Shown: piece after piece, positions 1 to 7,809 of the stretch
Layout: the number at the start of each line of letters is the position of its first letter
Numbering within the stretch: the first letter of the stretch is position 1
Source of the DNA: PALSA-968 sp964387075
GTDB lineage: Bacteria > Bacteroidota > Bacteroidia > B-17B0 > Aurantibacillaceae
Assembly: GCA_964387075.1 (NCBI GenBank)
Contig: CAYLVB010000003.1
Location: 186,001-250,000, forward strand
Length of the DNA stretch: 64,000 nucleotides
Reading direction: 5' to 3'
The notes under the pieces: model-generated
Seen by the model: only the letters and a program-made list of their open reading frames with translations
Told to the model about the DNA's origin: nothing
Database searches by the model: none
Program-made: the position numbers and the translations under genes

Positions 1-482
1 ACGAGTCCCGAGCCGGCTTTTACCAAAACGCTATCGGCGTGACCATGAAAGCAGCCTTCGAACTTGATGATCTTATTTCGTTTGGTATAGCCGCGCGCCA
101 GGCGAATGGCGCTCATCACCGCTTCGGTGCCCGAGCTCACAAATCGTATCTTCTCAATGAAGGTGTGGTTGGAAATGATCAGCTCGGCCAGTTGATTCTC
201 CAGTTCGGTAGGAGCCCCGAACGAGGTTCCGTTCTGCATCACTTCCTGAACTTTAGCCAGAACGCCCGGGTGAACGTGACCCAGGATCAGCGGACCCCAG
301 CTGCCGCAGTAATCAATGTATTCGTTCCCGTCGGCATCCCAAATGTGCGAACCTTTGCCTTTTTGAATGAATAAAGGAGTGCCTCCAACCGAGCGAAATG
401 CCCTTACCGGAGAGTTCACTCCGCCGGGAAAATAATTCTTCGCTTTCTCAAATAATGCGGCCGATCGGTCGTTCTTCAACAT
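1..482 (-). CDS. hemL: glutamate-1-semialdehyde 2,1-aminomutase, N-terminal part (runs off the window)
   Basis: PLP-dependent enzyme of tetrapyrrole synthesis that converts glutamate-1-semialdehyde to 5-aminolevulinate. Translating the minus strand from the ATG at 482-480 gives about 160 residues starting MLKNDRSAALFEKAKNYFPG. The family landmarks follow in order: PGGVNSPVRAF near residue 20, DADGNEYIDYCGSWGP near 50, SSGTEAVMSAIRLAR near 117 and FEGCFHGHADS near 143. The catalytic PLP lysine lies beyond the window edge, so only the N-terminal third is visible. The gene is divergent from kdsB. The assignment is close to certain from the strong match to the aminomutase rather than to other class III aminotransferases. 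Confidence 0.93.
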   Translation of the reverse strand, partial: MLKNDRSAALFEKAKNYFPGGVNSPVRAFRSVGGTPLFIQKGKGSHIWDADGNEYIDYCGSWGPLILGHVHPGVLAKVQEVMQNGTSFGAPTELENQLAELIISNHTFIEKIRFVSSGTEAVMSAIRLARGYTKRNKIIKFEGCFHGHADSVLVKAGSGL

Positions 483-485
483 AGG

Positions 486-540
486 CTACAAAGATACGCC
501 ACAGATTTCACAGATTAGCACAGATTAGCACAGATTTTGC
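486..540. repeat. short tandem CACAGATT-type intergenic repeat
   Basis: Between hemL and kdsB the unit CACAGATT(A/T)G occurs three to four times in tandem at about 501-537. Related words occur on the other strand in the gap at 32822-32889 (AATCTGTG). Such low-complexity spacer repeats are common between Bacteroidota genes. No coding or RNA role can be read from it. Confidence 0.5.
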
Positions 541-585
541 TAGTGAAAAGCCTTACAATTCGGTATTTTTGAATAATTTTAAAAA

Positions 586-1326
586 ATGATCCTAGGAGTT
601 ATACCCGCGCGCTATGCCTCTACCCGTTTCCCGGGCAAGCCGCTTATTGATATACAGGGAAAATCCATGCTGCAACGCGTGTATGAACAGGCTAAAAAAG
701 CGCATAAGCTAAGCGATGTGATCGTGGCAACCGATGATGAACGCATCTTTAAACATGTAGAAAGTTTTGGCGGAAATCCATACATGACCGCTCCCGGCCA
801 TCCCAGCGGTACCGACCGTTGCTTTGAGGCCATGCGTAAAACGGGCAAGGATTATAAATACGTGATCAATATACAGGGCGATGAACCATTCATCGATCCT
901 TCGCAGATCGACCTGCTTGCCGGGCTTTGCAATGGAACCACTGAATTAGCCACTTTGATGATCCCTGTAGATTCGCATGACGTGCTTTTTGATACCGGTG
1001 AAGTGAAGATCACTTTCAACAAGGACCTCGAGGCTTTGTATTTCAGTCGCGAGGTTATTCCGCATATTAAGGCTGTCGACAAAAAAGAATGGCACAAGAA
1101 TTTTGATTACTACCGGCATGTGGGCATGTACGCCTACCGAAGCGATATCCTTAAAAAGATCACAACGCTGGTTCCATCTACTCTTGAAAAGGCGGAGTCA
1201 TTAGAACAGTTGCGCTGGCTGGAAAACGGATTTAAAATAAAATTGGCCATCACCACGCACGATAGTCATTGCATTGATACGCCAGACGATGTTAACAAGG
1301 TTTTGAAATTGATGAAATTGGTTTAG
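586..1326 (+). CDS. kdsB: 3-deoxy-manno-octulosonate cytidylyltransferase (CMP-Kdo synthetase)
   Basis: Activates Kdo with CTP to CMP-Kdo in the cytoplasm, the donor for lipid A-Kdo in LPS. The 246-residue length is standard. The N-terminus carries the nucleotidyltransferase signature GVIPARYASTRFPGKPL (residues 4-20). VATDDERI and SGTDRCFEA follow, as does the INIQGDEPFIDP motif near residue 94 with its metal-binding aspartate. HVGMYAYR near residue 178 is also typical of KdsB. It lies 40 bp upstream of gldA on the same strand and may be co-transcribed with it. Nothing is missing or unusual. Confidence 0.96.
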   Translation: MILGVIPARYASTRFPGKPLIDIQGKSMLQRVYEQAKKAHKLSDVIVATDDERIFKHVESFGGNPYMTAPGHPSGTDRCFEAMRKTGKDYKYVINIQGDEPFIDPSQIDLLAGLCNGTTELATLMIPVDSHDVLFDTGEVKITFNKDLEALYFSREVIPHIKAVDKKEWHKNFDYYRHVGMYAYRSDILKKITTLVPSTLEKAESLEQLRWLENGFKIKLAITTHDSHCIDTPDDVNKVLKLMKLV

Positions 1327-1366
1327 GCCGCATATCGCACGGATAAACGTAGATAAAACATTAATA

Positions 1367-2281
1367 ATGTCAATTAAGGTAGAAAATTTAACCAAAATAT
1401 ACGGCCAGCAACGCGCGGTAGATGAAGTTTCTTTCGAGATCAAGGGCGGCGAGATCGTTGGTTTCCTGGGGCCTAACGGGGCGGGAAAAAGTACCGTGAT
1501 GAAAATACTTACCTGTTATATCCCGCAGACGAGCGGCAAGGCCGAGGTGTGTGGTTTTGATGTGAGCGAACAATCGCTGGAAGTTAGAAAACAGGTTGGT
1601 TATTTGCCCGAGCATAACCCGCTGTATTTAGATATGTACGTAAAGGAATATCTTGCTTTCATTGGCGGCTTGCACCACATTAAAAATAAAACAGCACGTG
1701 TCAAAGAGATGATCGATATGGTGGGTCTGCAGGTGGAGCAGAATAAAAAGATCGGCGCACTTTCTAAAGGTTACCGCCAACGTGTGGGTTTAGCACAGGC
1801 CCTTATACATGACCCTAAGGTTTTGATATTGGATGAGCCTACAACGGGCCTGGATCCAAACCAGCTGGAAGAAATACGCAATCTTATTAAAGAGACCGGA
1901 AAAGAAAAGACCGTTATGTTAAGCACACACATCATGCAGGAAGTAGAGGCGGTTTGCGACAGGGTCATCATCATCAATAACGGAAAGATCGTGGCCAACG
2001 AAGGCACACAGCAAATGCAACGCGGTTCGATGGAAAAGATCGTGCTGCGCGTAGAGTTCGACAAGCCGGCTACGAAGAATTCGTTGAAAAATATTGAAGG
2101 CGTAGAAGAAGTGTTGCTTATTGAAGGAAATACCTGGAACATCATCAGTGCCGCCGACCGGGATATCCGCAAGGAACTCTTTAACTACGCGGTTAAAAAT
2201 GGTCTTAGTGTGCTGGCGCTTCAAAAAGAAGAAAGGAAACTGGAGGACGTGTTCAAGCAACTTACCAAGAAAACAGATTGA
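1367..2281 (+). CDS. gldA: gliding-motility-type ABC transporter ATP-binding protein GldA
   Basis: ATPase subunit of an ABC-2-type exporter. The 304-residue length and overall sequence resemble GldA, which in gliding Bacteroidota works with GldF and GldG. Motifs in order: Walker A GPNGAGKST (residues 35-43), Q-loop region VGYLPEHNPLY, signature LSKGYRQRVGLAQAL near 130, Walker B VLILDEPTTGLDP near 155 and switch histidine in LSTHIMQEV. The roughly 80-residue C-terminal domain is the GldA type. The permease genes gldF/gldG are not adjacent here. The stop TGA overlaps the TTG start of the next gene by four bases, so the two are translationally coupled. Whether this cell glides cannot be told from one subunit. 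Confidence 0.88.
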   Translation: MSIKVENLTKIYGQQRAVDEVSFEIKGGEIVGFLGPNGAGKSTVMKILTCYIPQTSGKAEVCGFDVSEQSLEVRKQVGYLPEHNPLYLDMYVKEYLAFIGGLHHIKNKTARVKEMIDMVGLQVEQNKKIGALSKGYRQRVGLAQALIHDPKVLILDEPTTGLDPNQLEEIRNLIKETGKEKTVMLSTHIMQEVEAVCDRVIIINNGKIVANEGTQQMQRGSMEKIVLRVEFDKPATKNSLKNIEGVEEVLLIEGNTWNIISAADRDIRKELFNYAVKNGLSVLALQKEERKLEDVFKQLTKKTD

Positions 2282-3237
2282 AAGTTTTAGTCATACGTTT
2301 CTCTTCTATAGGGGATATTGTGCTTACAAGTCCTATTGTTCGTTGCATAAAACAACAGTTTCCAAATGCAGAAATTCATTTCCTCGTAAAAAAGAATTTT
2401 CTCCCCGTAGTTGCCCATAATCCATACATCACCAAAATTCATAGTATAGCGGATTCAGTAAGCGAATGTATTGAAACGCTGCGAAAGGAAAATTTTGATC
2501 ATATCATCGATCTGCATCATAATTTGCGTTCCGCACAGGTGAAGCGTTCGTTAAAAGCTCCGGCGCACAGTTTCAATAAGCTCAATGTTCAGAAATGGCT
2601 GCTGGTGCATTTGCGCATCAACAAATTACCCGATATTCATATTGTTGATCGGTATTTTGAAACGGTAAAATATCTTGGCGTTGGTAACGATGGCAAAGGC
2701 CTGGATTATTTTATTAGTGAAGAAGAGAAAATCGACACAAAAGCGCGTTGTGGTGTTGAGGCCGGGAATTACCATGTGTTGGTTGCCGGCGGTTCTTATT
2801 ACACCAAACAGATCCCCATTCACAAGCTGGAGGAGATCTGTAGGCTGAGCGATAAAAAAATAATAGTCTTGGGCGGGAAAGAAGACGCGGTTATTGGCGA
2901 AAAACTGGAGAAAGACTTTGGCACCAAAGTATTTTCGGGCTGCGGTAAGTTCAGCATTAATCAATCTGCCTCCGTTATTCAGCAGGCCGATAAGGTCATT
3001 ACCAGCGATACGGGCTTAATGCATATTGCCTCGGCCTACAAGAAAGATGTTATTTCTATCTGGGGAAATACGATCCCCGAATTCGGCATGGGTCCTTATT
3101 TGGCTGGCGAAAAAAGTAAAATCTTAGAAGTAAAAGATCTCAAGTGCAGGCCCTGCTCTAAATTGGGCTACAAAAAATGCCCGAAAGGACATTTTAAGTG
3201 CATGAACGATATTGATATGAACCGGGTGTTTCATTAA
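2278..3237 (+). CDS. glycosyltransferase family 9 (heptosyltransferase-like)
   Basis: Predicted ADP-heptose:LPS heptosyltransferase-type enzyme (GT9, GT-B fold), 319 residues. The N-terminus VLVIRFSSIGDIVLTSP is the hallmark of the family, and the C-terminal half has SDTGLMHIASAYKK and SIWGNTIPEFGMGP, the nucleotide-sugar site. A cysteine-rich tail at residues 290-308 (CRPCSKLGYKKCPKGHFKC) resembles the metal-binding end seen in other GT9 enzymes. The start is TTG at 2278-2280, inside the gldA stop (TTGA overlap); no ATG fits the family N-terminus. With kdsB nearby, a role in LPS core assembly is inferred. The exact acceptor is unknown. Confidence 0.86.
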   Translation: MKVLVIRFSSIGDIVLTSPIVRCIKQQFPNAEIHFLVKKNFLPVVAHNPYITKIHSIADSVSECIETLRKENFDHIIDLHHNLRSAQVKRSLKAPAHSFNKLNVQKWLLVHLRINKLPDIHIVDRYFETVKYLGVGNDGKGLDYFISEEEKIDTKARCGVEAGNYHVLVAGGSYYTKQIPIHKLEEICRLSDKKIIVLGGKEDAVIGEKLEKDFGTKVFSGCGKFSINQSASVIQQADKVITSDTGLMHIASAYKKDVISIWGNTIPEFGMGPYLAGEKSKILEVKDLKCRPCSKLGYKKCPKGHFKCMNDIDMNRVFH

Positions 3238-3599
3238 GCGCGATCTTCTTTTCGTTTTACCAGGAAATAAAAATCATTTTTTATAGGGAGGTAGCCAAAT
3301 TCGTAACAAAAATAATACGTGTCGCCGTTCTTGTTCTTGTAGGTACTCGTAAAGTATCCAAAATCAAATCCTTTATCCACTAGTTTGTTTTTGTGCACAC
3401 TGGCTTTCCCTTCAGGGGTCATTTCTTCAATGATACGGCGGTTACGTCTTAAGATGTTGTTTATGTTCCGCACATGATTCGTCGTATCGGCATTCAGCTT
3501 ATTATTGAAGGCGTTGCGGCACAGGTCGGAGCAGAATTTCTTATCCGCTCTTCCTTTAATAGGTTCCCCGCATTCGGGGCATGCTCTTTTTACTGTCAT
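3234..3599 (-). CDS. zinc-ribbon protein of unknown function
   Basis: 121 residues. Four cysteines at 7, 10, 23 and 27 form a CxxC-x12-CxxxC zinc ribbon (CPECGEPI ... KFCSDLCRNAF). A basic asparagine-rich helix (residues 29-60) and a C-terminal half rich in Phe and Tyr ending FYFLVKRKEDRA follow. Small proteins of this shape are conserved in Bacteroidota but have no known role; nucleic-acid binding is a guess from the zinc ribbon. The stop overlaps the 3' end of the convergent glycosyltransferase by four bases. Confidence 0.75.
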   Translation of the reverse strand: MTVKRACPECGEPIKGRADKKFCSDLCRNAFNNKLNADTTNHVRNINNILRRNRRIIEEMTPEGKASVHKNKLVDKGFDFGYFTSTYKNKNGDTYYFCYEFGYLPIKNDFYFLVKRKEDRA

Positions 3600-3625
3600 C
3601 TTAATTTCAAACCAAAGATAAGAAT

Positions 3626-4906
3626 TTACTTTTTTAGCAGGGTTTCGGGGGTATAAAATTTGCCGCCCAGTATAGTGCCCTTAACCGCTTTCACGTGCTC
3701 AATATTTTCAAGCGGATCCTTATCCAATAACACAAGATTGGCCTTTTTTCCTTTCCTTATACTCCCCCATTCGTTTTGGGCATTGAAGAAACAAGCCGCG
3801 TTATAGGTACTGATCTTCAAAATATCATAATTGCCGATCCCCGCCTTACTATACAGCTTCATCTCTTCAACCATGGCAAACCCGGGCACATTAAAGGCCG
3901 ATTCGTCCGGGCTCAAGAGCAACATCACCTTGTTGTCATTCAGTAATTTGAGTATACGGTCAAAGTCCTGCAGTCCTTTTTTGGAGCGCGCCATGCCATT
4001 TTCCAGTTGTGTCCTTTTTTCCGGCGTATTGAAACTGTTCCTGTAGTTTGCAAAATTGGTGTTCCATGCATTGCGGAGTTGGGCTGGGGCGGCCTGCATG
4101 CCGTTGCGTTGGTTGAGCTGCTCTTCCGAAAATTGCATGCCCCAGATCGTGTAGAAAGAGAGTGTAGGGCAAACGAACATGTTCTTCTTGATGAGTTGAT
4201 CCATGGTTTGCTTAAAATTGATGGAATCCTTTCTGTATGCTGACACCAACGATTGGTAGTGTTCTATAGAGGCCTGCGAGATACGCAGGGCGTGTTGAAG
4301 GTCGTTGGCGTACACATGCCCTGCCAGCTTTATACCACTTTGCCGGCAATATGCCGCTGCCGAGTCGAGCAATGCAGGATCAAGGCCTGAAAGATATTTT
4401 ATAAAATCCCACTTTTCGCTTTTGGCCTTCGTTACGAATTGCTTCAGGTCGGTACTTGTAGTTGTTGAATCGGAATATAAGACCGTTGAAATATAGAGGT
4501 CGGGTGCGAGGATCAATTTTTGCCGGATACTGTCTCGTAATGCCGGGTGATGCGGCTGACCGCGCATGCTTCGGAGGCAGGTAACCCCTGCCGCGAGGTT
4601 CAGATTAAAAAATATTTGCCGGTCAAGGTCTTTGGGTTCAGGAAAATGCACGTGCATATCGGCAAGGCCGGGAATTAAATACTTGCCGGTGCCATCGATC
4701 ACGTTCTTGATCTTATTCTTGGTATGCTTTTGCCGGAAGGGAAGTATATCCGTGATAATGCCGTCCTTAATGAAAACACTTTGGTTCTTTAGCATGCGCT
4801 CTCCCCCTTCAACGGGGATCACGTTGACGTTTGTGATGACAAGATCCTGGGCCTTTAGGGCTGAAAAAGAGAGGAAAAAAAAGAGCGCGATTAGTTTTTT
4901 CAGCAT
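3626..4906 (-). CDS. exported amidohydrolase family protein
   Basis: Metal-dependent hydrolase of the imidazolonepropionase/prolidase-like amidohydrolase group, secreted or periplasmic. I chose the ATG at 4906 because it starts a clear signal peptide (MLKKLIALFFFLSFSALKAQ); an upstream in-frame ATG at 5002 adds a non-signal extension. Metal ligands HxH are at residues 85 and 87 (GLADMHVHF). Further candidate ligands lie in LAGHVYAN, SIEHYQSL and LSPDESAFN. The C-terminal GSIRKGKKANLVLLDKDPLENI strand closes the typical beta-sandwich. The substrate is not predictable. The protein is about 426 residues, normal for the family. Confidence 0.85.
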   Translation of the reverse strand: MLKKLIALFFFLSFSALKAQDLVITNVNVIPVEGGERMLKNQSVFIKDGIITDILPFRQKHTKNKIKNVIDGTGKYLIPGLADMHVHFPEPKDLDRQIFFNLNLAAGVTCLRSMRGQPHHPALRDSIRQKLILAPDLYISTVLYSDSTTTSTDLKQFVTKAKSEKWDFIKYLSGLDPALLDSAAAYCRQSGIKLAGHVYANDLQHALRISQASIEHYQSLVSAYRKDSINFKQTMDQLIKKNMFVCPTLSFYTIWGMQFSEEQLNQRNGMQAAPAQLRNAWNTNFANYRNSFNTPEKRTQLENGMARSKKGLQDFDRILKLLNDNKVMLLLSPDESAFNVPGFAMVEEMKLYSKAGIGNYDILKISTYNAACFFNAQNEWGSIRKGKKANLVLLDKDPLENIEHVKAVKGTILGGKFYTPETLLKK

Positions 4907-5285
4907 AAAACGGGTTTTTTTCTGGGTTTTTCTTTGACAAAGCAATATTAGTGCCAAAATTTTACAAATCAATGAATTACGAAAAATATTATCCGACAAC
5001 AAACGCTTACAATTGTTTCTATCCGTATAGAAATGCGCACCTATATACCAAAATCCACATAATGGGGTAAGTTATTGAAACACAATAAATGTGACTGAAA
5101 ACAGATACCGGATTCATCTTGGAGTATGTATCCAAGCACATGGCGTGGGCAGTTAATTCTACCGGGTGAAAACGATGTACTATGCGAAAGACCGCGTTAC
5201 TGCTTGGCTACTATTGTAGCACAGTTGATGAATGGTAGCCTACGGCTGAGAACGAACAATAACGTGCGGTAAAAGTAGGAATTAA
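4907..5285. other. non-coding gap with a candidate structured element
   Basis: No plausible gene is seen here. At 5191-5270 nested inverted repeats can fold: outer arms ACCGCGTTA (5191-5199) and TAACGTGCGGT (5260-5270, two extra bases), inner arms GGCTAC (5206-5211) and GTAGCC (5235-5240). A second perfect hairpin, CTTGGA-N7-TCCAAG, lies near 5118-5136. The gap may include one end of the neighbouring IS1595-type element, but I could not match terminal repeats. Confidence 0.35.
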
Positions 5286-5414
5286 CTACTTAGTTTTCTT
5301 ATGCGGTGGAAAAGTTGCTTTCAACAGATCGTCGAAGCTGGCATTTGCCGGAGGAGCAAATTTTTTATGGTATTTTGATTTGGTCTTTTTCTTCTTGGTT
5401 GGTTTCTTGGCCAT
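5286..5414 (-). CDS. small lysine-rich protein next to the IS1595 transposase
   Basis: A 42-residue reading frame starts ATG at 5414, three bases after the transposase stop codon, and ends TAG at 5288-5286. The first 16 residues (MAKKPTKKKKTKSKYH) are almost all basic. The rest, FAPPANASFDDLLKATFPPHKKTK, has a small hydrophobic patch. Its position directly behind the transposase suggests that it belongs to the element as an accessory or passenger gene. No function is known to me. Confidence 0.5.
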   Translation of the reverse strand: MAKKPTKKKKTKSKYHKKFAPPANASFDDLLKATFPPHKKTK

Positions 5415-5417
5415 AGA

Positions 5418-6368
5418 TCAGTCGCTTATAAGTTCTTTATATGATAGCCGGCCTTCACTATTGACCAGCGTAGTATTTACATTATCCATTACTTGATTCT
5501 TCCTGGTATTGAAACGCCCGGAAAATTCATAGAGGTATCTATCAAAATGTTTGTCGCTAACATGGTAATATACTCCAGTGATACTTCTTTTCAGTACAGC
5601 CCAGAAGCTCTCAATGGTATTCGTATGTATTCTTCCCCGAACATAGTGACAAGCGCTGTGGTTCACAGTAGCATGATTATATGCCTCATCCATTGCGTCG
5701 TAACCTTTATGTTCATCAGTAAGAACCTCCGTATCCTTTAGAATATGTGTTTCAATAAAACTCTGCATAAACATAGTTGTGGTCCGGGGAATGCGTTGCA
5801 GGATTACCTTACCTTTTCTTTCAATAGCCCCGATCACAATTTTTTTCTTGTTGTATTTGCTGCCATCCCAAGCGAGGTTTGGATTAACCCGTGATCTCTT
5901 TTTACTACCGTGGCGCCACTTTTCGCGGCCACCAACATGGGTTTCATCCACTTCAATCGTCTGACCCTGCAATCCCAGCATGGACGGCGTATTTACCCAC
6001 ATGGGCTTTCTTATTCTATGAAGCATGAACCAAGCGGTTTTCTGAGACACATTAAGCCATTGTGACAATTGCACGGAGCTTATACCTTTTTTATGAGTTC
6101 TGTACAAATAGAGCGTAAGGAACCAGGTTCTCATAGGGATCTTGCTGCTGTGAAAGATCGTGCCCACGGTAACAGTAAAATCTTTTCTGCATTCTTTATC
6201 TGAACAACGATAACTCTTTTTAGTTGTAATAACTCTCTTTGAACCGCAATGCGGGCACACTGGTTTCCCATTCCACCGTAAAGCCTCATAGTAATCAATA
6301 CAGGATTTCTCGTCCTTGAACCGGTCGAGAAACTCCTGCATTGATTTTATATCTATGATAGCCCTCAT
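5418..6368 (-). CDS. IS1595-family transposase
   Basis: DDE-type transposase with the IS1595/ISXO2-like layout, 316 residues and apparently intact. The N-terminal zinc ribbon has Cys38-Cys41 (CPHCGSKR) and Cys55/Cys60. A helix-turn-helix-like stretch (QLSQWLNVSQKTAWFMLHRI) follows. The catalytic core has Asp141 (EVDETHVGGRE), Asp218 (VLTDEHKGYD) and the third motif HTNTIESFWAVLKR, with Asn250 and Lys260 in place of a classic Glu, as in this family. The ORF sits between a small lysine-rich gene and a PEGA-lipoprotein operon. Terminal inverted repeats and a target duplication could not be identified by eye, so the element borders stay open. Confidence 0.9.
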   Translation of the reverse strand: MRAIIDIKSMQEFLDRFKDEKSCIDYYEALRWNGKPVCPHCGSKRVITTKKSYRCSDKECRKDFTVTVGTIFHSSKIPMRTWFLTLYLYRTHKKGISSVQLSQWLNVSQKTAWFMLHRIRKPMWVNTPSMLGLQGQTIEVDETHVGGREKWRHGSKKRSRVNPNLAWDGSKYNKKKIVIGAIERKGKVILQRIPRTTTMFMQSFIETHILKDTEVLTDEHKGYDAMDEAYNHATVNHSACHYVRGRIHTNTIESFWAVLKRSITGVYYHVSDKHFDRYLYEFSGRFNTRKNQVMDNVNTTLVNSEGRLSYKELISD

Positions 6369-6393
6369 GAATACACTCCATAGAAGGAGTGGG

Positions 6394-6648
6394 TTAAATA
6401 GAAAGTTTTTTGGAGTTCAGCATTCGCTCATACTTCGTGGCCACCCTTTTCATGGCAGGTGAATACTTATGTGTTTTCACCAGTTTTCCTACCCGGATAT
6501 TTTTAATGAATCCTTTAATAGTTTGGACCGCGGCATGACGATGTGTCTTTGCCACTGTCTTATCGGCTGCCATTTCATAAAGCAATTCGAAGGCCTCCTT
6601 CAATTCTTTCTCTATAACTCGCCCAGATATCAATTTGCATTGGCTCAT
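6394..6648 (-). CDS. hypothetical helical protein, second gene of the PEGA operon
   Basis: 84 residues, no signal peptide, rich in Lys and Ala and predicted mostly helical (LKEAFELLYEMAADK, HRHAAVQTIKGFIKNI). The ATG overlaps the TAA of the upstream PEGA lipoprotein gene by one base (TAATG), which indicates translational coupling. It ends 26 bp before the transposase start. The family is not recognised. It might be a regulator or adaptor for the lipoprotein, but nothing in the sequence shows this. Confidence 0.55.
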   Translation of the reverse strand: MSQCKLISGRVIEKELKEAFELLYEMAADKTVAKTHRHAAVQTIKGFIKNIRVGKLVKTHKYSPAMKRVATKYERMLNSKKLSI

Positions 6649-7013
6649 TACTTCTTATCGAGTTTTATAGAATAGGCTTTCTGATCGTATTTTTTCACCG
6701 CGCCGCTGGCGCAATCAATACCCCATCCCAATAAATTGAAAAGATTAATGATTGAAACCCCATTCAATTTATTAGTCAACTCAAAGGTTCTTAATTCATA
6801 GCCTTCTTTTTTTATAGTGGCCATAGGGGCCTTGAGTTTTCGTCTTACAGCCACTTCACACGGAGTGGTTCCGACATCAATTCCATTTAGCTGTACGGCG
6901 GCGCCAGGGGGATCACTTTCAAATTTGATCTTGTCCCTGGTTCCAGTGAACAGCGTTGCGCAGCTTTGAAGCATAAGAGCTGAAAGCAGCATTAAGCATG
7001 TTTTTTTAATCAT
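6648..7013 (-). CDS. PEGA-domain lipoprotein
   Basis: 121 residues with a lipoprotein signal peptide: MIKKTCLMLLSALMLQSC, lipobox LMLQSC, lipidated Cys18. A PEGA-like beta domain follows (KFESDPPGAAVQLNGIDVGTTPCEVAV, quoted only in part: SDPPGAAVQLNGIDVGTTP), then LKAPMATIKKEGYELRTFEL. A short hydrophobic stretch near residues 88-100 is typical of Bacteroidota relatives. It is predicted to be anchored in the periplasm or outer membrane. It is the first gene of a two-gene unit and is divergent from the XRE-like regulator, whose palindromic site lies in between. Confidence 0.8.
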   Translation of the reverse strand: MIKKTCLMLLSALMLQSCATLFTGTRDKIKFESDPPGAAVQLNGIDVGTTPCEVAVRRKLKAPMATIKKEGYELRTFELTNKLNGVSIINLFNLLGWGIDCASGAVKKYDQKAYSIKLDKK

Positions 7014-7056
7014 TGTATATGGTTTGAATTAGACCACCAAGATATTTCATTTTCAT

Positions 7057-7082
7057 AAACTGTGCCAATTTTGGCACAGTTT
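7057..7082. promoter_or_regulatory. 12-bp-arm palindrome, likely operator of the XRE-like regulator
   Basis: AAACTGTGCCAA (7057-7068) and TTGGCACAGTTT (7071-7082) are perfect reverse complements separated by two T. The site lies in the divergent region between the PEGA lipoprotein operon and the HTH gene. It is too short-looped to be a terminator and lacks a T tract. I infer a dimeric repressor site, most simply autoregulation by the adjacent regulator. Confidence 0.65.
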
Positions 7083-7145
7083 TGTGACAAATCGGGCTCA
7101 TTGTATAAGGCTGATTGTGACCATTTTTACTCAATTTGCGGTCAA

Positions 7146-7502
7146 ATGGTACACATTGGACAGATAATCCAGCAGGCGGTGGAGAAGGAAGAGATCGGAA
7201 TTACTGTGTTTTCAAAGCGTATAGGGACTTCGCGGCGGAATGCCTACCGGATCTTCGAAAATCCATCAATTGATACCGGGCTCCTGATCAAGGTATGCCT
7301 GGTGTTGCGTAAGAACTTCTTCGCCTATTATATCCCCGAGGTCGATAACCTGCTTCTTAAAAAGAACCCAGATACTGAAGCCATTCAGCGAGGCGGATAC
7401 CTAAAGCCCGAAGACATCGACTTCTTCAAAAAGATCAGTAAGGGCGTAGAAATCCTCCTTTCGGAAAGGGAGAAGAAAAAGGGGAAAAAGAAAGGTGGGT
7501 AA
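7146..7502 (+). CDS. XRE/Cro-like helix-turn-helix regulator
   Basis: About 118 residues from the ATG at 7146, chosen because the residues before it do not resemble a domain and the regulatory palindrome (7057-7082) would otherwise be coding. VFSKRIGTSRRNAYRIFENPS is the HTH (part quoted: SKRIGTSRRNAYRIFE), and DTGLLIKVCLVLRKNFFAYY completes the phage-repressor-like fold common in Bacteroidota. The C-terminus is strongly basic (REKKKGKKKGG) and may add non-specific DNA contact. It is divergent from the PEGA operon, which it may control together with itself. Confidence 0.7.
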   Translation: MVHIGQIIQQAVEKEEIGITVFSKRIGTSRRNAYRIFENPSIDTGLLIKVCLVLRKNFFAYYIPEVDNLLLKKNPDTEAIQRGGYLKPEDIDFFKKISKGVEILLSEREKKKGKKKGG

Positions 7503-7774
7503 TTGCGGCTATAATTAGGCCCCTTTTGGCCACTAAATCAATACATTGCCCGAAAATAGATTAAGTTAAGGGTAATTGGTCCTAATTTTGTATTAGTTCT
7601 TTGGGCTAACAATCGCCTGTTAACATGTAAATTTTTATTTACTATTAATCAAGCTGTTAGTCTATAAATTTGTGTGATGACAAAACAATATTGATTTGGT
7701 CATGGCGTTATTAAATTTAATATATATGTTTGCCAAACATTCAAAGTCAATTGTTAATAGTAATAAATCTAATT
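7503..7774. other. AT-rich non-coding stretch
   Basis: About 270 bases with no credible reading frame on either strand, very AT-rich towards 7680-7800. It ends in the promoter for the candidate RNA. I see nothing else definable in it. Confidence 0.6.
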
Positions 7775-7805
7775 TTGTTTTTTTATAAAAAAATTAGTAT
7801 ATTTG
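7775..7805 (+). promoter_or_regulatory. Bacteroidota-type promoter for the candidate DUF3800-linked RNA
   Basis: TTG at 7775-7777, a 20-base AT-rich spacer, then TATATTTG at 7798-7805. This fits the Bacteroidota primary sigma consensus TTG-N19/20-TAnnTTTG exactly. Transcription would start near 7810 and run rightward into the folded region that abuts the DUF3800 stop codon. Confidence 0.65.
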
Positions 7806-7809
7806 CCGC

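Noticed and set aside
39..374. Plus-strand frame of 111 codons at the window start
   Set aside because: It is the complement of the clear hemL frame on the minus strand.
6371..6393. ACTCC-ATAGAA-GGAGT as the right terminal repeat of the IS1595-type element
   Set aside because: It is a local hairpin; no matching inverted copy was found beyond the small lysine-rich gene on the other side.
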